From positions 1 through 8,534 of the forward strand of contig WJJB01000311.1 of NCBI GenBank assembly GCA_014729935.1: a stretch of DNA of 8,534 nucleotides, given 5' to 3'. Shown here one piece after another: positions 1-5,240 of the stretch. A program made the position numbers and the translations under genes. The notes beneath the pieces were generated by a model, which saw only the letters and a program-made list of their open reading frames with translations, searched no databases and had not been told where the DNA came from. The stretch's first letter is position 1. The number at the start of each line of letters is the position of its first letter. Origin of the DNA: Candidatus Bathyarchaeota archaeon (lineage in GTDB: Archaea > Asgardarchaeota > Lokiarchaeia > Sigyniarchaeales > Sigyniarchaeaceae).

Positions 1-1065
1 GGGATGGTACTCTTGAAAAATGAGGGAAATATTCTCCCCCTCGATATCGATCGCATCAAGAAGATCGCCATCGTTGGCAAGCATGCAGGCTTGAAATTTG
101 GCAGGAGCAAGCTGGGAGGTGGGAGCTCTGCTGTATTGCCTCCATACGAGATTACCATCAGGGAAGGCTTGAAGGCACGATGCCGGGGAAAGATCGAGAT
201 TGTTGATGATCCTGCCAGCGCGGATGTCGCGATTGCCTGCGTTGGTTTGGAACATACCCATGATTTCAAAGGCGGTGATCACGAGGGAAGTGATAGGTTG
301 CGTTATGGTCTCGGATTCAAGCAAAATCGCCTGGTTCAGCAATGTGTCGATCAAAATCCCAATACAATCGTGGTCTGCGTGAACGGCCAGCCCTTCTCGG
401 TGGAAAAGTTTCAAGCACGTGTCCCTGCCATCTTGGAAGCATGGTATGGTGGCATGGAAATCGGCTCATCCGTGGCTGCTATATTGCTCGGGGATGTCAA
501 TCCATCAGGAAAGTTACCTGTTTCGTGGCCACGTGAAAAACGGGATATTCCGACAGCCCTGTCTTTCCTCAAGACGGTTTTCGGTCCGAAGCAGGTGAGT
601 TACGATGAGGGAGTCTTTATCGGGTACAGGTATTTCGATACAAAGGGGGAGAAAGATGGTAGACAAGTGAGGTTCTGCTTCGGCCACGGGCTATCATACA
701 CGAATTTCTCGTTTGGCCCCATCTCCATGAGCACCCATGAAATACTCGATGATGAGATTTGCAAGATCTCGTGTCCCATCAAGAATGATGGAGTTACCAG
801 CGGTGCTGAGATCGTGCAACTATACGTGGAACCCGTGAATCCCCCAATGAATCGACCGGTCAAGGAATTGAAGGGATTCCAGAAGATCTTCCTGTCTCCC
901 TCCGAGGATAACATGGTGACATTTTTATTGGACAAGAGATCATTTTCATGTTTTAACGAGGAGCGGGGCATATGGGTGGCAGAGGAAGGCGAATACAAGG
1001 TATTGCTTGGTTCATCATCCGGGGATATCAGGAAGGCATGTGGTGTTACATATGGAAACAACTGA
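1..1065 (+). CDS. GH3 family beta-glucosidase-like glycoside hydrolase, C-terminal part (5' end outside window)
   Basis: This is the C-terminal 354 codons of a glycoside hydrolase family 3 enzyme, which typically hydrolyses terminal beta-linked glucose or xylose from oligosaccharides. The open frame runs to base 1, and the first Met (base 4) sits inside the usual motif VLLKNEGNILPL that opens the GH3 C-terminal alpha/beta domain, so it is not a real start. Numbering from that Met: HEGSDR at 93-98 lies where many GH3 beta-glucosidases carry the acid/base Glu (E94 here). EAWYGGMEIG (145-154), GDVNPSGKLPVSWP (163-176), YDEGVFIGYRYF (200-211) and FGHGLSYTNFSF (226-237) are family landmarks. Residues about 250-336 form the fibronectin III-like domain (ELKGFQKIFLSP). 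The N-terminal TIM barrel with the nucleophile Asp is outside the window. No signal peptide can be judged. The gene converges on the minus-strand gene ending at 1158. GH3 is confident; the substrate is not. Confidence 0.93.
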   Translation, partial: GMVLLKNEGNILPLDIDRIKKIAIVGKHAGLKFGRSKLGGGSSAVLPPYEITIREGLKARCRGKIEIVDDPASADVAIACVGLEHTHDFKGGDHEGSDRLRYGLGFKQNRLVQQCVDQNPNTIVVCVNGQPFSVEKFQARVPAILEAWYGGMEIGSSVAAILLGDVNPSGKLPVSWPREKRDIPTALSFLKTVFGPKQVSYDEGVFIGYRYFDTKGEKDGRQVRFCFGHGLSYTNFSFGPISMSTHEILDDEICKISCPIKNDGVTSGAEIVQLYVEPVNPPMNRPVKELKGFQKIFLSPSEDNMVTFLLDKRSFSCFNEERGIWVAEEGEYKVLLGSSSGDIRKACGVTYGNN

Positions 1066-1157
1066 ATGAAATATTGGGTTTGGGACGTGACCATTTACAA
1101 TTCAAGAAGGCTTTCAAGGCAATCATCAAGGATGCAAATATAACTTGAACCCAGCTT

Positions 1158-1634
1158 TCAATCAACTATCACGGGCTTCAGGCCGAGTTTTTCAAGATGC
1201 AATGAGGCGACATCCATGGGGGCGAATTTCCCATTTGGGAAGGAAACAATTACAATCACACGCGGCAATTTTTCCTGATCGACCAGGAAGACGCCGTGAT
1301 GTTCCAGTAGCACCAAGAGATGCTCCATCTCGTGGTACCCGGGATCGTGTTCGTGGGAGAAATGCAAGACCACGAGGTCGTACAAGTGCACCTTGGGGAT
1401 GCATGCGCTCACGGCACTCCGATGGTCGGAGATGGGTACGCCCGTGATATTCAAGGACACCTGCAAACAGCCTATCTCGGTCCTAAACTCGTGCATTTGA
1501 ATCATAACTTCCTTGTTCCCCTTGAACGTTCTAATCTCTCGCTGGACGAACGATTGCCAAAAATCTAGCACTTCAAGATTCGTGAACCCGAAATTGATGG
1601 TATTGATGATTTTAAGCTTCCCTTCGCTCATCAT
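1158..1634 (-). CDS. Hypothetical protein, possibly a degenerate Ras-like small GTPase
   Basis: I do not recognise this 158-residue protein with certainty. It starts with two consecutive ATG codons at 1634 and 1631, preceded by a good GGTGAT ribosome binding site, which favours a real gene. The order of predicted strands and helices resembles a small GTPase: KLKIINTINF (6-15) as strand 1, a helix at 19-31, TEIGCLQVSLNITGV (52-66) like the switch/strand 2-3 region, YDLVVLHFS (85-93) as strand 4, RVIVIVSFPNGKF (125-137) where NKxD would sit, then a helix and KPVIVD as strand 6. The P-loop GxxxxGK[S/T] is absent and NKxD is not intact, so GTP binding is unlikely if the fold is right. It ends near the GTPase strand 6 without the SAK loop. 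The promoter side faces an actin pseudogene across 92 bp. That the frame is coding is probable; the GTPase reading is an inference from pattern only. Confidence 0.65.
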   Translation of the reverse strand: MMSEGKLKIINTINFGFTNLEVLDFWQSFVQREIRTFKGNKEVMIQMHEFRTEIGCLQVSLNITGVPISDHRSAVSACIPKVHLYDLVVLHFSHEHDPGYHEMEHLLVLLEHHGVFLVDQEKLPRVIVIVSFPNGKFAPMDVASLHLEKLGLKPVIVD

Positions 1635-1726
1635 GCATCACCCAGATCACGTTTTGGCTATTAGTAATTCAACCTTCTCAATAATCCCTCGAAAATCCGT
1701 GATGATTCAATAGAGTCCATGTGTGA

Positions 1727-2106
1727 TCTTATCGTGAAATCCAACCAAGCATTTCGGACACGGTACAATCACTTTCCTTGTACATTGTAGATGCGATAAC
1801 CGAGTGGGATTCGGAAATACAAGAGGACTTGTGGAAAGACGTGTGATTTGCGGTGGCGCCGCGCCCCTCTCGGGAATGAAAGCAAGGCTCGATCGGGAAA
1901 CCAATGCCCTGGATGCGAGCGGCCAGGGAACGCGCTCCGTGCATGTCACAGTCAAACCAGAATATCTCGCGTGGAAGGGGGCATCTCGCGTGCTGGACCG
2001 TTATGGTGATGACGTGAAATGGATCACCAAGCAACAATTCGAGAAAGAAGGACAAAGCATCTCGTGGAGTTCCTTCCTGATTACACCTTGGGAGAATGAT
2101 CCGTGA
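1727..2106 (+). pseudogene. Actin homologue fragment (C-terminal third), frameshifted
   Basis: This encodes an actin-family C terminus in two frames. Frame A (1727-1843) reads PSISDTVQSL, then YIVDAITEWDSEIQEDLWKD, matching the actin stretch before the LSGG loop, and stops at TGA 1844. Frame B continues from GTG 1843: VICGGAAPLSGMKARL (actin NIVLSGGTTMxPGxxxRL), EYLAWKGASRVL (actin KYSVWIGGSILA), and WITKQQFEKEGQSI (actin WISKQEYDESGPSI), ending at 2104-2106. Restoring one lost base between GAC 1838 and GTG 1843 would give an unbroken KDVVICGG. Upstream of 1727 all three frames contain stops and show no actin sequence, so the ATPase N-terminal two thirds (about 250 of about 375 residues) are missing. 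Actins are cytoskeletal ATPases and true actin homologues in archaea are an Asgard hallmark. The lysine that follows PPER in actin is not evident. An unrelated gene product from frame B alone (GTG 1804) is possible but less likely. The family match is strong; functional loss is inferred. Confidence 0.82.
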
Positions 2107-2442
2107 TCCTTTTCCCACGCACTTCGTAAGCAGTGAGCTCGAGAGGCGTTCATTCTTAGTGGAATTCACGAGAAAAGTGGCTCTTGCAGCTTCGCCTGCA
2201 TTTGAAATATTACAGTTCGAACGTAGCCCGATCCCAAGAATGCAACCGGGAATCATTTCCACGATTCCCGACTTCCGGTGTTCAAGGATGGTAACTTATG
2301 TGCTTGTTGCTTGGGTGGACTAAGAACGTTCGGTCTAACAGGCTCCTTGGAAAGCAGGCATGTGTTCCCTTGCAAAATTAGAATGTAAATTAAAAAATAA
2401 TGGAAATGCACGTGGTGATGGCTTCCAGCATGGTTCGTGCGG
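2107..2442. other. Intergenic region without a recognised gene
   Basis: Between the actin fragment and the 3' end of the seven-helix protein gene there are 336 bases. Short open frames on both strands show no recognisable motif and no convincing ribosome binding site. The frame 2096-2323 (+) and the antisense frame covering the actin fragment look like chance openings. The only supported element is the T-rich tract on the minus strand near 2387-2400. The stretch may be decayed sequence accompanying the actin remnant, but nothing in it shows that directly. Confidence 0.6.
2386..2401 (-). terminator. T-rich transcription terminator of the seven-helix protein gene
   Basis: Read on the minus strand this is TTATTTTTTAATTTA, beginning about 43 bases past the TGA at 2443-2445. 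Archaeal RNA polymerase commonly terminates at U-rich tracts without a hairpin, and this is the only such tract downstream of the gene. The call rests on base composition and position only. Confidence 0.5.
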
Positions 2443-3183
2443 TCATGCCGCCTTGGAAAACTCCAAGGTAAACTTAGTGACACCCAAGGAGAACATTGCA
2501 AGACCAGTTACCTTTAGCACTAGCGAGATGAAATACACGCTTATGCGCGCCCCGGTGCCAAACGCTTCAACCAAGATTGCAAGAAGCGTTTCCACGGTCA
2601 AGTTAGCACCAACTGCATAGATGATCACGCCAAATGCGATGAGCAAGCTTGGAAGACGCACGGGACCCTTGTGCCTGCTCATGGAAAAGAAGAGCATCGG
2701 GATCACGATTGCCACCAAGTTGGAGAAAAGCGAAAAACTGGATACGACTTGGAAGTCTGCTTCAGTGGAAACGGGATAAACCGCTTGAATTACCATGAAT
2801 GCCCAAAGAATGAACGTGAAGATTCCCTTGAACTTGAACTTGAAGATCTTCACGTCAGTAACCAGCAAGAAAATCGAGTATCCTCCCGCCGATATGATGC
2901 TTGCGAGCTTCCAAAAGACGATATTTGGCATCAATGGGTACAGCGATGCATCGAATCCCGTGAGATGGAAATCAAAAATCATGTATACCATCCTAGATAC
3001 AAGAAGGCATGCCATGAGCACGAATACGCTAAACACGAAACCGAAAGTGAAGCTGCCACTTTCTTTTGCCTTTTGGTACATTTTCAATCCGAGATACGAT
3101 GCAAGCACGGCTTTCCAGGTGATCAGGATGATGGTTAATACCAAGAACGTGCGAAATTCAAGTGGGGCAAGTTGAATGAACAT
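2443..3183 (-). CDS. Seven-transmembrane-helix membrane protein of unknown function
   Basis: The product of 246 residues is almost all membrane helix. Seven segments are visible at about 12-33, 46-70, 86-109, 120-138, 147-168, 178-205 and 214-235. Basic residues cluster in the loops after helix 1 (KMYQKAK), helix 3 (KIFKFKFK) and helix 5 (SRHKGPVR), and at the C terminus. The other loops are neutral or acidic (DFHLTGFDAS, STEADFQ). By the positive-inside rule the N terminus is outside and the C terminus inside. No receptor, transporter or enzyme motif was recognised. I chose ATG 3183 over the in-frame TTG at 3207: an AAATATAG TATA-like element at about 3213-3221 would place transcription start near 3190, downstream of the TTG, giving an almost leaderless mRNA. 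The gene is divergent from trmO. That it encodes a membrane protein is certain; its role is unknown. Confidence 0.85.
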   Translation of the reverse strand: MFIQLAPLEFRTFLVLTIILITWKAVLASYLGLKMYQKAKESGSFTFGFVFSVFVLMACLLVSRMVYMIFDFHLTGFDASLYPLMPNIVFWKLASIISAGGYSIFLLVTDVKIFKFKFKGIFTFILWAFMVIQAVYPVSTEADFQVVSSFSLFSNLVAIVIPMLFFSMSRHKGPVRLPSLLIAFGVIIYAVGANLTVETLLAILVEAFGTGARISVYFISLVLKVTGLAMFSLGVTKFTLEFSKAA

Positions 3184-3212
3184 GGGAAAATAAGATGATT
3201 TACCCAATAAGA

Positions 3213-3221
3213 ACTATATTT
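3213..3221 (-). promoter_or_regulatory. TATA-like box of the seven-helix protein gene
   Basis: On the minus strand the sequence CCCAAATATAG lies about 34 bases before ATG 3183. Archaeal start sites are usually 25-27 bases past the box centre, so the message would begin near 3190 with a leader of only a few bases. The box is nearly palindromic and could also be read on the plus strand, but it is too far (about 75 bases) from the trmO start to be that gene's obvious leaderless promoter. Confidence 0.45.
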
Positions 3222-3289
3222 GGGCCTTTCCTTGTCATCTCACGCCTTGAAATCACCGTGTTTTTTGATACTGGTGGATAGATATTCCT

Positions 3290-3802
3290 ATGGAAGATCA
3301 AAACGCTGGAAAGAAGGTTGAATTTGAATATATTGGCACGATTCACACGCCGTACAAGGAAAAACACGGCATGCCAATACAAGCTGCCTCTGATCAGGCG
3401 ACCGGGACGAAAGGTATCATAACCGTGTTCCCTGCTTGGCGAGCGGGATTGAAAGATTTGGGTGGTTTTTCACATGCGCACGTGCTGTATCACTTTCATC
3501 TTTCAAGCAAGTGTCATCTGCAAGTAACCCCCTTCCTTGATTCAACCCCTCGTGGTATCTTTTCCATCCGAGGACCTTGTCGACCGAATGCAATAGGACT
3601 TTCGGTTTTGGGTATCGAGAAGGTGGACGAGAAAAGGGGGATCATCGAGGTATTAGATGTTGACATGGTCGATGGAACACCGTTGCTTGATATCAAGCCG
3701 TTCGTCCCGCATTTTGACCACCGTGATGTCAAAGCCATTGGATGGTTGGAGGATAAAGTGCAACACCTTCCAACCGTGCATTCTGATGACAGGATGGATT
3801 GA
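3290..3802 (+). CDS. tsaA (trmO): TrmO/TsaA family SAM-dependent tRNA N6-threonylcarbamoyladenosine (A37) methyltransferase
   Basis: This 170-residue protein belongs to the TrmO (TsaA/VirR/YaeB) family. In the characterised bacterial enzyme these methylate N6 of t6A at position 37 of tRNA, next to the anticodon, using S-adenosylmethionine. Family motifs in order: IGTIHTPY (15-22), the conserved Gln of MPIQ (Q31), GLKDLGGFSHAHVLYHFH (53-70), RGIFSIRGPCRPNAIGLS (88-105) and DMVDGTPLLDIKPFVP (125-140), the last two forming the SAM and tRNA site of the beta-barrel. The length suits the single-domain form without the extra C-terminal domain of the E. coli protein. A GGTGG site at 3273-3277 lies 12 bases before ATG 3290, somewhat far. 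It is cytoplasmic and stands alone, divergent from the membrane protein gene. Family assignment is firm. The exact methylation has not been shown for this organism, and some archaeal members may act on other tRNAs. Confidence 0.93.
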   Translation: MEDQNAGKKVEFEYIGTIHTPYKEKHGMPIQAASDQATGTKGIITVFPAWRAGLKDLGGFSHAHVLYHFHLSSKCHLQVTPFLDSTPRGIFSIRGPCRPNAIGLSVLGIEKVDEKRGIIEVLDVDMVDGTPLLDIKPFVPHFDHRDVKAIGWLEDKVQHLPTVHSDDRMD

Positions 3803-3997
3803 AATCACGGCTCCCGATGGCTTAAGCCTTTCCCCGCACCATTATTCCCAACTTTTCACCAATCGCTCGAGATATCATGGAAAACCAGAATCCATGATGT
3901 TCACAGGTACGAGCACTGCATGCATCTAGGATGGTATCATTGATATCATCATTCAAGAACTAACCAGCCCTGATTAATCCCAGCCCCCATCCATATC

Positions 3998-4006
3998 CTT
4001 ATATCA
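3998..4006 (+). promoter_or_regulatory. TATA-like box upstream of a candidate small ORF
   Basis: CTTATATCA lies about 23 bases before ATG 4025. That spacing would put the transcription start at or next to the ATG, as in leaderless archaeal messages. No larger gene lies close enough downstream to explain it, so it would serve the small ORF or an RNA. It is a short motif in AT-leaning sequence and could be chance. Confidence 0.3.
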
Positions 4007-4024
4007 TTTTTCATGCAGGTGACA

Positions 4025-4132
4025 ATGGAAAGCAAGAGAAGCATGAAACTATGCCATCCTACCATGATGGTAAGTGTACCATTATTGATTCGTTTCATCC
4101 TTCTTTCCTCACTCAGGTTTTCGTTCGTTTAG
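4025..4132 (+). CDS. Candidate small hydrophobic peptide (35 aa)
   Basis: A 35-codon frame runs from ATG 4025 to TAG 4130-4132. The peptide begins basic (MESKRSMK) and ends hydrophobic (VSVPLLIRFILLSS), so a single membrane-associated helix is conceivable. AGGTGA lies at 4017-4022, but only two bases from the ATG, which is too close for ordinary Shine-Dalgarno use. A TATA-like box 23 bases upstream fits leaderless expression instead. No family was recognised. A chance frame of this length is quite possible; the promoter spacing is the only reason to list it. Confidence 0.22.
   Translation: MESKRSMKLCHPTMMVSVPLLIRFILLSSLRFSFV
4060..4082. repeat. Cluster of three alternating TACCAT/ATGGTA half-sites
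   Basis: TACCAT (4060-4065), one base, ATGGTA (4067-4072), four bases AGTG, TACCAT (4077-4082). Adjacent pairs form a 13-base palindrome and a 6+4+6 hairpin that are mutually exclusive. A fourth ATGGTA is at 3931-3936. It could be a protein binding site or an RNA structure. Function is not evident from the sequence. Confidence 0.4.
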
Positions 4133-4240
4133 CGTTGAAAAAGAGAAGCAGGCACCATTCATGGGATAGCACTCCCTGAAAACTAACCAAGTCCACACGC
4201 GGGGCATAAGGAACATGGCAATTTGAATTTTAGTTAGGGA

Positions 4241-4259
4241 ACTCTATATTCTATAGAGT
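4241..4259. promoter_or_regulatory. Perfect 8+3+8 dyad, candidate operator upstream of the BON gene
   Basis: ACTCTATATTCTATAGAGT is a perfect inverted repeat of eight bases around TTC. Size and symmetry suit a dimeric winged-helix or ribbon-helix-helix regulator. It lies about 140 bases before the BON gene start, so it would act upstream of the likely core promoter. The dyad is seen directly; its binding role is inferred. Confidence 0.45.
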
Positions 4260-4284
4260 ATGCCGTCACGTAGGTTATTGAAAA

Positions 4285-4336
4285 TTGTAATGAAACACCT
4301 CATGGGAGATAACAGGAGCCTATTCTTTCATTACAA
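4285..4336. promoter_or_regulatory. Perfect 11-bp inverted repeat with 30-base spacer before the BON gene
   Basis: TTGTAATGAAA (4285-4295) is perfectly repeated in inverse as TTTCATTACAA (4326-4336). It ends about 15 bases upstream of the TATA-like TTTATTTA near 4352, so two bound regulator dimers or a looped site above the promoter are possible. If transcription starts farther upstream it would instead form a stem with a 30-base loop in the leader. The symmetry is observed; either role is inference. Confidence 0.45.
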
Positions 4337-4351
4337 ACGAGATCCGACCCG

Positions 4352-4359
4352 TTTATTTA
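4352..4359 (+). promoter_or_regulatory. TATA-like box of the BON protein gene
   Basis: TTTATTTA lies 47 bases before ATG 4399. With the usual 25-base offset, transcription would start near 4380 and leave a leader of about 20 bases containing a weak GTGAG site. A short AT-rich motif, supported mainly by its spacing. Confidence 0.35.
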
Positions 4360-4398
4360 GATGCAGGGGTACCGTTTGATACGTGAGCGAGATTAACC

Positions 4399-5073
4399 AT
4401 GACAGCAACAACACAACGTGCGGACGAGAGTATCAAGAAAGATATCGTCGACGAGCTATACTGGGACGGCAGGGTGGATGCATCGAACGTGGAAGTGACC
4501 GTGGACGATGGCAAGGTTAACCTGTCCGGTCATGTTCCCACTCGCGTGAGCAGGTTCCTGGTGTTCGAGGATACATGGTCAGTGAAGGGAACTCGAGCCG
4601 TGAAAAATGATATCAAGGTGAAATTACCTGAAGGTGCTAAGAAGCCAACAGACGAGGAGGTGAAGCATCGCATTGAGGAATTCCTCTCGTGGGAACACGG
4701 GTTGAACGAAGACGTGAACGTGAAGGTTCGAGATTCCATCGTGACTCTCAGCGGTACTGTTGGCTCCTATTGGCAGAAGGACGCTGCAGAAGATGCGACT
4801 AACAAGGTTAATGGCGTCTTGGATGTGGAAAACCTGATATCCATTGCTCCCACGGATAATTTGGTGGATGAGGTCATAGCCGAAGGGATCGTGAACGCGA
4901 TGGACAGGAATGTCGATGTTGATGCCGAAGATATCGACGTGAAGGTAGAGCAGGGGAAAGTAACCTTGGGTGGATCTATCCCCAGCTATTGGGCGTGGCG
5001 CGCGGCAATTCGGGCCGTGAGTAATGCAAATGGCGTCGTGGAGCTCGAGGATCACCTGGTCATCAGCCCGTGA
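4399..5073 (+). CDS. Triple BON-domain protein (OsmY-like domains)
   Basis: The 224-residue acidic protein consists of three consecutive BON domains at about 9-76, 84-150 and 153-224. Each has the alpha-beta-beta-alpha-beta pattern with a central glycine: VTVDDGKVNLSGHV (33-46), VKVRDSIVTLSGTV (108-121) and VKVEQGKVTLGGSI (181-194). Each is followed by a helix and a closing strand such as NGVLDVENLISI. In bacteria BON domains occur in OsmY, in secretins and beside CBS domains, and are thought to contact membranes or lipids. OsmY is induced by osmotic stress. This protein lacks a signal peptide or membrane helix, so it is probably cytosolic. Domain 1 lacks the usual central glycine before VKND (SVKGTRAVKND). 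Two strong dyads precede the gene, suggesting regulated expression. It converges on the helicase gene, and a T7 tract at 5096-5102 follows the stop. The domain call is firm; the function is unknown, with stress response a guess by analogy. Confidence 0.9.
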   Translation: MTATTQRADESIKKDIVDELYWDGRVDASNVEVTVDDGKVNLSGHVPTRVSRFLVFEDTWSVKGTRAVKNDIKVKLPEGAKKPTDEEVKHRIEEFLSWEHGLNEDVNVKVRDSIVTLSGTVGSYWQKDAAEDATNKVNGVLDVENLISIAPTDNLVDEVIAEGIVNAMDRNVDVDAEDIDVKVEQGKVTLGGSIPSYWAWRAAIRAVSNANGVVELEDHLVISP

Positions 5074-5240
5074 AATGTCGACCTTCTCACTTCACTTTTT
5101 TTGGAGGATAGATGTAGCCAGCAGGGATTTTCTCCATTCGTGATTTTTTTCTCCATGGGTGCACCCTTTCGCACGTGCGTGGGGTATTTTCAGGTAGTGG
5201 GAAGGGAAAATTGACACCGTGGATACCGTGAACAGCGAGC
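5067..5240. repeat. Direct repeat copy 1 (about 174 bp), downstream of the helicase
   Basis: This copy matches 8231-8405 in the same orientation at about 86% identity by hand alignment (22 mismatches and 3 gapped bases counted). It covers the BON gene stop codon, the entire convergent spacer and the last 16-17 codons of the helicase gene including Cys951 and Cys957. It contains a perfect CGCACGTGCG palindrome (5170-5179), GGGTGCACCC (5157-5166) and two T7 tracts on the plus strand. Similarity stops sharply at 5240. Confidence 0.85.
5096..5102 (+). terminator. T7 tract, likely terminator of the BON protein gene
   Basis: Seven T residues follow the BON stop codon by 22 bases, with a second T7 tract at 5144-5150. 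Both lie in the convergent spacer, as expected for archaeal U-tract termination. The second tract is perfectly kept in the other repeat copy, the first only partly. Confidence 0.5.

Larger units (their letters stand above)
3803..4398. other. Long intergenic region with candidate small ORF and several inverted repeats
   Basis: These 596 bases separate trmO from the BON protein gene. No long reading frame or RNA gene was recognised. It contains a TATA-like element followed by a 35-codon ORF (4025-4132), a cluster of TACCAT/ATGGTA half-sites (4060-4082), a 19-base dyad at 4241-4259, an 11-base inverted repeat at 4285/4336, and a TATA-like element near 4352. The crowding of dyads toward the BON gene suggests that it is a regulated promoter region. 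The remainder shows nothing I can name. Confidence 0.6.

Noticed and set aside
600..1094. 164-codon open frame on the minus strand antisense to the GH3 gene
   Set aside because: It overlaps a confidently identified GH3 domain in the other strand and shows no family motifs; a composition shadow.
2215..2222. GTTCGAAC resembling a tRNA T-loop
   Set aside because: Flanking bases cannot form the T stem, and no D-loop, anticodon arm or acceptor pairing was found on either strand.
1729..2262. 177-codon minus-strand frame over the actin fragment
   Set aside because: The plus strand carries clear actin motifs in this span; the antisense translation has no recognisable pattern and no good ribosome binding site.
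2671..3175. Two plus-strand open frames of 155 and 126 codons opposite the membrane protein gene
   Set aside because: They are antisense to a clear seven-helix protein and their composition is the complement of hydrophobic codons.
3893..3975. ATGATGT and CCTGAT pair as possible C/D box guide RNA
   Set aside because: The C box is imperfect, no C'/D' boxes with proper 10-21 base guide spacing were seen, and the terminal stem is absent.
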